Shown: positions 12,905 to 15,983 of the stretch, piece by piece
Layout: each line of letters opens with the position of its first letter
How positions within the stretch are numbered: the first letter of the stretch is position 1
Assembly (NCBI GenBank): GCA_964592255.1
Contig: CAZQCI010000043.1
Location: 1 to 15,983, forward strand
DNA from: CAZQCI01 sp964592255
GTDB lineage: Bacteria; UBA10199; SBBF01
Length of the DNA stretch: 15,983 nucleotides
Direction: 5' to 3'
The notes under the pieces: model-generated
What the model saw: the letters and a program-made list of their open reading frames with translations, nothing else
What the model was told of the DNA's origin: nothing
Databases searched by the model: none
Made by a program: the position numbers and the translations under genes

Positions 12905-14069
12905 TTATTTGACAAGATTTTTCAACTTATCTGCGGCGTCTGTTCTTTCCCATGAGAATTCATTTCTTCCGAAATGACCGTAACTGGCGGTTTTTTTATA
13001 GACAGGTTTTAAAAGATCTAATTGTTTGATGATAGCCGCCGGTTTGAAGCTAAAAACTTCACGTACACCCATTTCGATTTTATCCGTGGATACTTTTTCT
13101 GTTCCAAAAGTATTGACCATCAAAGAAACAGGTTCCGGATAGCCAATGGCATATGCTACTTGAATTTCACAACGTGAAGCAAGGCCGGCTGCGACAATAT
13201 TTTTGGCAACATAACGTGCCATGTAGCATGCGCTACGATCTACTTTACTAGGGTCTTTTCCTGAAAAAGCTCCCCCGCCGTGATGGCCCATNNNNNNNNN
13301 NGTAAGTATCTACAATGATTTTACGCCCCGTAAGACCGCAATCTCCTTGAGGGCCCCCCACGACGAAACGACCAGTGGGGTTGACAAAATAACGAGTTTT
13401 ATCATTGAGTAACTCAGCAGGAATGACCTTTTTAATGACGGAAGCAATAACGGCATCTGAAAGAGTTTTGTGGGATACTTCCGGCGTGTGTTGCGTGGAA
13501 ATAACGACAGTATCTACTCGTACTGGTTTGCCGTTTTGATATTCGATGGTGACTTGTGATTTTCCATCCGGTCTTAAAAAATCTAATTCGTTTGATTTAC
13601 GCACGTCGGCCAAACGCTTGGTCAAGCGATGGGCCAAAGCAATAGGCATTGGCATCAGCTCAGGGGTTTCATCACAGGCATAACCAAACATAAGCCCTTG
13701 GTCCCCGGCCCCTTGTTCCTTAAACAAACCTTCACCTTCAGTGACTCCTTGGGAAATGTCGGGAGATTGCTTATCTAAAGTTACCATCACCGCACAGGTG
13801 GTGGCATCAAAGCCCATAGCTGAATCGGTATATCCAATGTCTTTAATGGTTTCTCGGACTATATGAGGTACATCCAAAATGGCTTTAGTCGTGATTTCTC
13901 CAGCAACAACGGCCACTCCTGTTGTGACTAAAGTTTCGCATGCGACCCGTGATTTGGGATCTTGAGCTAGGCAGGCGTCTAAAACGGCATCCGAAATGTT
14001 GTCAGCCACTTTATCTGGGTGACCTTCGGTAACGGACTCGGACGAAAAAAGGTAGTTGGAAGTGGCCAT
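12905..14069 (-). CDS. metK: S-adenosylmethionine synthase, split by an assembly gap
   Basis: The enzyme makes S-adenosylmethionine from methionine and ATP. The gene appears as two open frames only because of a run of N at 13292-13301. Before the gap are SSESVTEGHPDKV with the catalytic His17, GEITTKA, VMVTLDKQSPDI, GAGDQGLMFGYACDET and GPQGDCGLTGRKI up to VDTY. After it are GHHGGGAFSGKDPSKVDRS, ARYVAKNIVAAGL and YGHFGRNEFSWE. In known MetK, VDTY is followed by two glycines and then this second stretch, so about 6 bases are missing, giving about 386 residues, the usual length. The start at 14069 (MATSNYLFSSES) has AAGGAG eleven bases upstream. A basic N-terminal extension up to 14150 overlaps the promoter and is rejected. 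It is the first gene of metK-ahcY-bolA-grxD. Confidence 0.96.
13292..13301. other. Assembly gap (10 N) inside metK
   Basis: Ten N lie between the TAC codon of VDTY (13302-13304) and the ATG of MGHHGG (13289-13291). Ten is not a multiple of three, so it puts a false frameshift in metK. Family comparison suggests the true length is near 6 bases (two glycine codons). The N run is a scaffold placeholder, not a measured length. Confidence 0.97.
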
Positions 14070-14121
14070 AAGTTTTTTAACTCCTTGTTTTTTAAAGGTC
14101 TTAAGCGTTTTTGAACGAGTG

Positions 14122-14150
14122 ACTTTAACTTTTTTGGGTTTTCTTGTCAA
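14122..14150 (-). promoter_or_regulatory. Sigma-70 promoter of metK
   Basis: On the minus strand TTGACA (14145-14150, perfect -35) is followed by a 17-base spacer and TAAAGT (14122-14127, four of six for -10). The start of transcription would be near 14115, giving a leader of about 46 bases with AAGGAG before ATG 14069. The leader is too short for a SAM riboswitch of a known class. Confidence 0.65.
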
Positions 14151-14210
14151 ATGGTATCTCCCTTCGGTAGTGGCTCAATTTGAAGTTTTTTATGTGTTTA
14201 TCAGATGTTC

Positions 14211-14233
14211 CCCCGGTATGTTTTTAGCCGGGG
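14211..14233 (-). terminator. GC hairpin after ptsI, weak terminator
   Basis: CCCCGG (14211-14216) pairs with CCGGGG (14228-14233), loop of 11, six bases past the ptsI stop. No T run follows on the minus strand, so termination would be inefficient, or the hairpin may only protect the 3' end. The rest of the 170-base spacer holds the metK promoter and leader. Confidence 0.45.
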
Positions 14234-14239
14234 TCCACT

Positions 14240-15983
14240 TTATTCCTTTTTAAAATACTGGGGAAACAAATGGTGCATGGTGTTTTGAAGTAAGTGTTTG
14301 TTTTCTCTGGCTGAATTTTGGGATAAAAGACGGTTTGCCAGTTTTTCTGCCTCATGCACTGAGCAGTTTCGGATAATTTTTTTGATTTTAGGAATAGAAG
14401 CCGGGTTCATGCTGAGTTTACGAAAGCCAAGTCCAATAAGTAGCAGAAGGTAAATGGGATCCCCAGCCATTTCTCCACATAAGGTGACTTCTCTCTTCGT
14501 GTTTTGAGCTTTTTCAACAATGTGCTTAAGAGTGCGTAACACCGCCGGATGAAGGGGGCTGTAGAGGGGAGAGACTAATTCATTATTGCGGTCCACGGCT
14601 AATAAGTATTGAATGAGGTCATTGGTGCCTATCGAAAAGAAATCGGCTTCTCGCGCTAGTAAATCCATTTCCATCACGGCTGATGGAGTTTCAATCATTA
14701 CTCCCAGAGGAATGGAATGCCGCAGGCCTTTTGTTTCTTGCATGACTTGCAGTACCATTTTTTTAATTTGACGAAATTCTTCCGCTGTAGTGATCATAGG
14801 AAAACAAATTTTTAAATTCCCCCCAGACGCCGCCGTAAACAAAGCCTGTAACTGGGTTATAAACATTTCTTTTTCACGAGTAGAATAACGAATGGCTCTT
14901 AAACCCAAAGCAGGATTACTTTCTTCCCCGTAACTTTTGTAATGTCCTAACTTTTCAGCTCCCAGATCCAACGTTCGGATCATCACAGAGCCTGGGGCCA
15001 TTTTCCGTAGTACTTTTCGGTAAGCCGCCTCTTGTTCTTTAAAGCTTGGTGGATTTTTGCGTTCTAAAAAAAGAAACTCCGTACGATAAAGACCAATGCA
15101 TTGCGTGCCATAGCTTCGGATGAGGTCCGCTTCGTCTACAAATTCCATGTTGGCGGCTACGTCTATTTTTTCGCCGTCGGTGGTAACAGTGGGAAGCCTG
15201 GCTTCTCGCTTCATTTGGGATTCAGCATTTTTTTGGATGAGTCTGAGTTGAGTGTATTTTTTAATTTGAGTGGCTGAAGGTTGCAGCCATATTTCTCCGG
15301 AATTACCATCCATCAAAATTGGTTCCCGCCCTTTGACTTGCTGAATTAGAAGAGGGGTGCCGATGATGGCCGGAATATGAAGAGAACGGGCCAGAATTGC
15401 TGTGTGAGAAGTTAATCCGCCTGTTTCTAAGATGATGCCGCGAATCTTAAAACGACTTAAATGCAGTGTTTCCGCCGGTGATAGATCATTAGCAATAATG
15501 ATAGAACCGGGAGGTACTTTTTCAAAAAGTTCGTTATGTTCTCCCATGAGCGAACGCAACAGAGCTTTTTCGATAAAAGCAAAATCGTATTGTCGATCGC
15601 GAAAATAGAAATGTTCAATGCGTGAAAAGGTTTTGAGGATTTCATCGCATGTTTGGTGTAACGCCCATTCGGCATTGACGTGATATTTTTCAATAGCGTT
15701 GATTGTGGTCCGGACCAGCAATTCGTCTTTGAGGAAGAGAATATGTGAGTCGAGCATCCCGATTTCTTCCTGCCCTTGAATTTTACATAGTTTGGATTGA
15801 ACACGCTCTAGTTGGATTTTAAGGTTTTCTAAGGCATGTTCAAAGCGGCGTACTTCTGATCGCACTTCGCCTTGATGAATCCAAAATTTTGGATAGTCTA
15901 CCTCGCTGCCTCCCAGACAAGCTGCTTTACCAAAGGCAATGCCGGGAGAAGCGGGTGTTCCCCTAAAAGTATTGTGTTTTGAG
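14240..15983 (-). CDS. ptsI: PTS enzyme I (phosphoenolpyruvate-protein phosphotransferase), start codon outside window
   Basis: Enzyme I takes phosphate from PEP onto a His and passes it to HPr. The frame stays open past the GTG at 15865 to the window edge and reads TPASPGIAFGKA, the N-terminal signature of the family, so the GTG is internal. About 580 residues are visible. The HPr-binding helical part is followed by GGLTSHTAILARSL, with the phosphorylated His at 15404-15406 (visible residue 193, near the usual 189-191). Then come the PEP-binding barrel with GLYRTEFLFLER, MIRTLDLGAEK, NPALGLRAIRYS, IPLGVMIETPSAV, FFSIGTNDLIQY and the active Cys in LCGEMAGDP. The numbering suggests the start lies within a few codons of the edge. 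That favours PtsI over GAF-containing PtsP. No HPr gene is visible. Confidence 0.93.
   Translation of the reverse strand, partial: SKHNTFRGTPASPGIAFGKAACLGGSEVDYPKFWIHQGEVRSEVRRFEHALENLKIQLERVQSKLCKIQGQEEIGMLDSHILFLKDELLVRTTINAIEKYHVNAEWALHQTCDEILKTFSRIEHFYFRDRQYDFAFIEKALLRSLMGEHNELFEKVPPGSIIIANDLSPAETLHLSRFKIRGIILETGGLTSHTAILARSLHIPAIIGTPLLIQQVKGREPILMDGNSGEIWLQPSATQIKKYTQLRLIQKNAESQMKREARLPTVTTDGEKIDVAANMEFVDEADLIRSYGTQCIGLYRTEFLFLERKNPPSFKEQEAAYRKVLRKMAPGSVMIRTLDLGAEKLGHYKSYGEESNPALGLRAIRYSTREKEMFITQLQALFTAASGGNLKICFPMITTAEEFRQIKKMVLQVMQETKGLRHSIPLGVMIETPSAVMEMDLLAREADFFSIGTNDLIQYLLAVDRNNELVSPLYSPLHPAVLRTLKHIVEKAQNTKREVTLCGEMAGDPIYLLLLIGLGFRKLSMNPASIPKIKKIIRNCSVHEAEKLANRLLSQNSARENKHLLQNTMHHLFPQYFKKE

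Noticed and set aside
14070..14150. Lys/Arg-rich N-terminal extension of MetK from a TTG at 14150
   Set aside because: It overlaps the -35 and -10 boxes. The ATG at 14069 has a ribosome site and matches MetK N termini.
14070..14240. Possible SAM or SAH riboswitch in front of metK
   Set aside because: The promoter found at 14122-14150 leaves a leader of only about 46 bases, with none of the conserved SAM-I, SAM-II or SAH cores.
15863..15865. GTG at 15865 as the start of enzyme I
   Set aside because: The frame continues upstream to the window edge and encodes the family signature TPASPGIAFGKA, so this GTG is internal.
1..15983. CRISPR arrays, tRNA or rRNA genes, transposases, phage genes
   Set aside because: No regularly spaced repeats, cloverleaf sequences, rRNA-like stretches or transposase/integrase motifs were seen on either strand.

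Overview
The window looks like a chromosomal contig from a Gram-negative, moderately AT-rich bacterium. Signs for this are a Sec/lipobox lipoprotein, an IspB-type long-chain prenyl synthase, a Grx4/BolA pair, AGGAG-type ribosome sites and a textbook sigma-54 (-24/-12) promoter. This would fit a lineage of the old Deltaproteobacteria/Bdellovibrionota sphere, but that placement is inference from gene content only. A run of 10 N inside metK shows that this is a draft, scaffolded assembly.

Layout, left to right. (1) 2-1323, plus strand: the 3' end of an amidohydrolase, a 248-bp spacer with hairpins, and thiE. (2) 1367-3664, plus strand: a large unassigned protein with a transglutaminase/cysteine-protease-like core. 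(3) 3661-6268, minus strand: a three-gene operon of a monoacylglycerol-lipase-like hydrolase, glycerol kinase (glpK) and a small lipoprotein. The first two overlap by ATGA. A good sigma-70 promoter lies so close to the lipase start that the mRNA may be leaderless. (4) 6340-8369, plus strand: a secreted purple-acid-phosphatase-like enzyme, whose stop codon lies in a duplicated palindrome, then an all-trans polyprenyl diphosphate synthase. (5) 8495-9609: a sigma-54 promoter, a small secreted ComEA-like helix-hairpin-helix protein with a strong terminator, then a VapBC-type toxin-antitoxin module preceded by a 37-bp nested palindrome. (6) 9661-10964, plus strand: a membrane protein and a ferritin-like diiron protein, translationally coupled. 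(7) 10965-15983, minus strand: ptsI (5' end cut by the window edge), then, from its own promoter, metK, ahcY, bolA and grxD.

How the genes work together. MetK makes S-adenosylmethionine and AhcY removes S-adenosylhomocysteine, so the two form the methyl cycle. BolA and the CGFS glutaredoxin are known partners in [2Fe-2S] cluster handling. The lipase/glycerol kinase pair would carry monoacylglycerol to glycerol to glycerol-3-phosphate. The rest is ordinary housekeeping plus a toxin-antitoxin insertion. I see no CRISPR array, transposase, phage gene, rRNA or tRNA. I found no convincing wholly new system. The most original signals are the lipase-glpK coupling with possible leaderless expression, the sigma-54-driven ComEA-like gene, the coupled membrane/diiron pair and the large transglutaminase-like protein.
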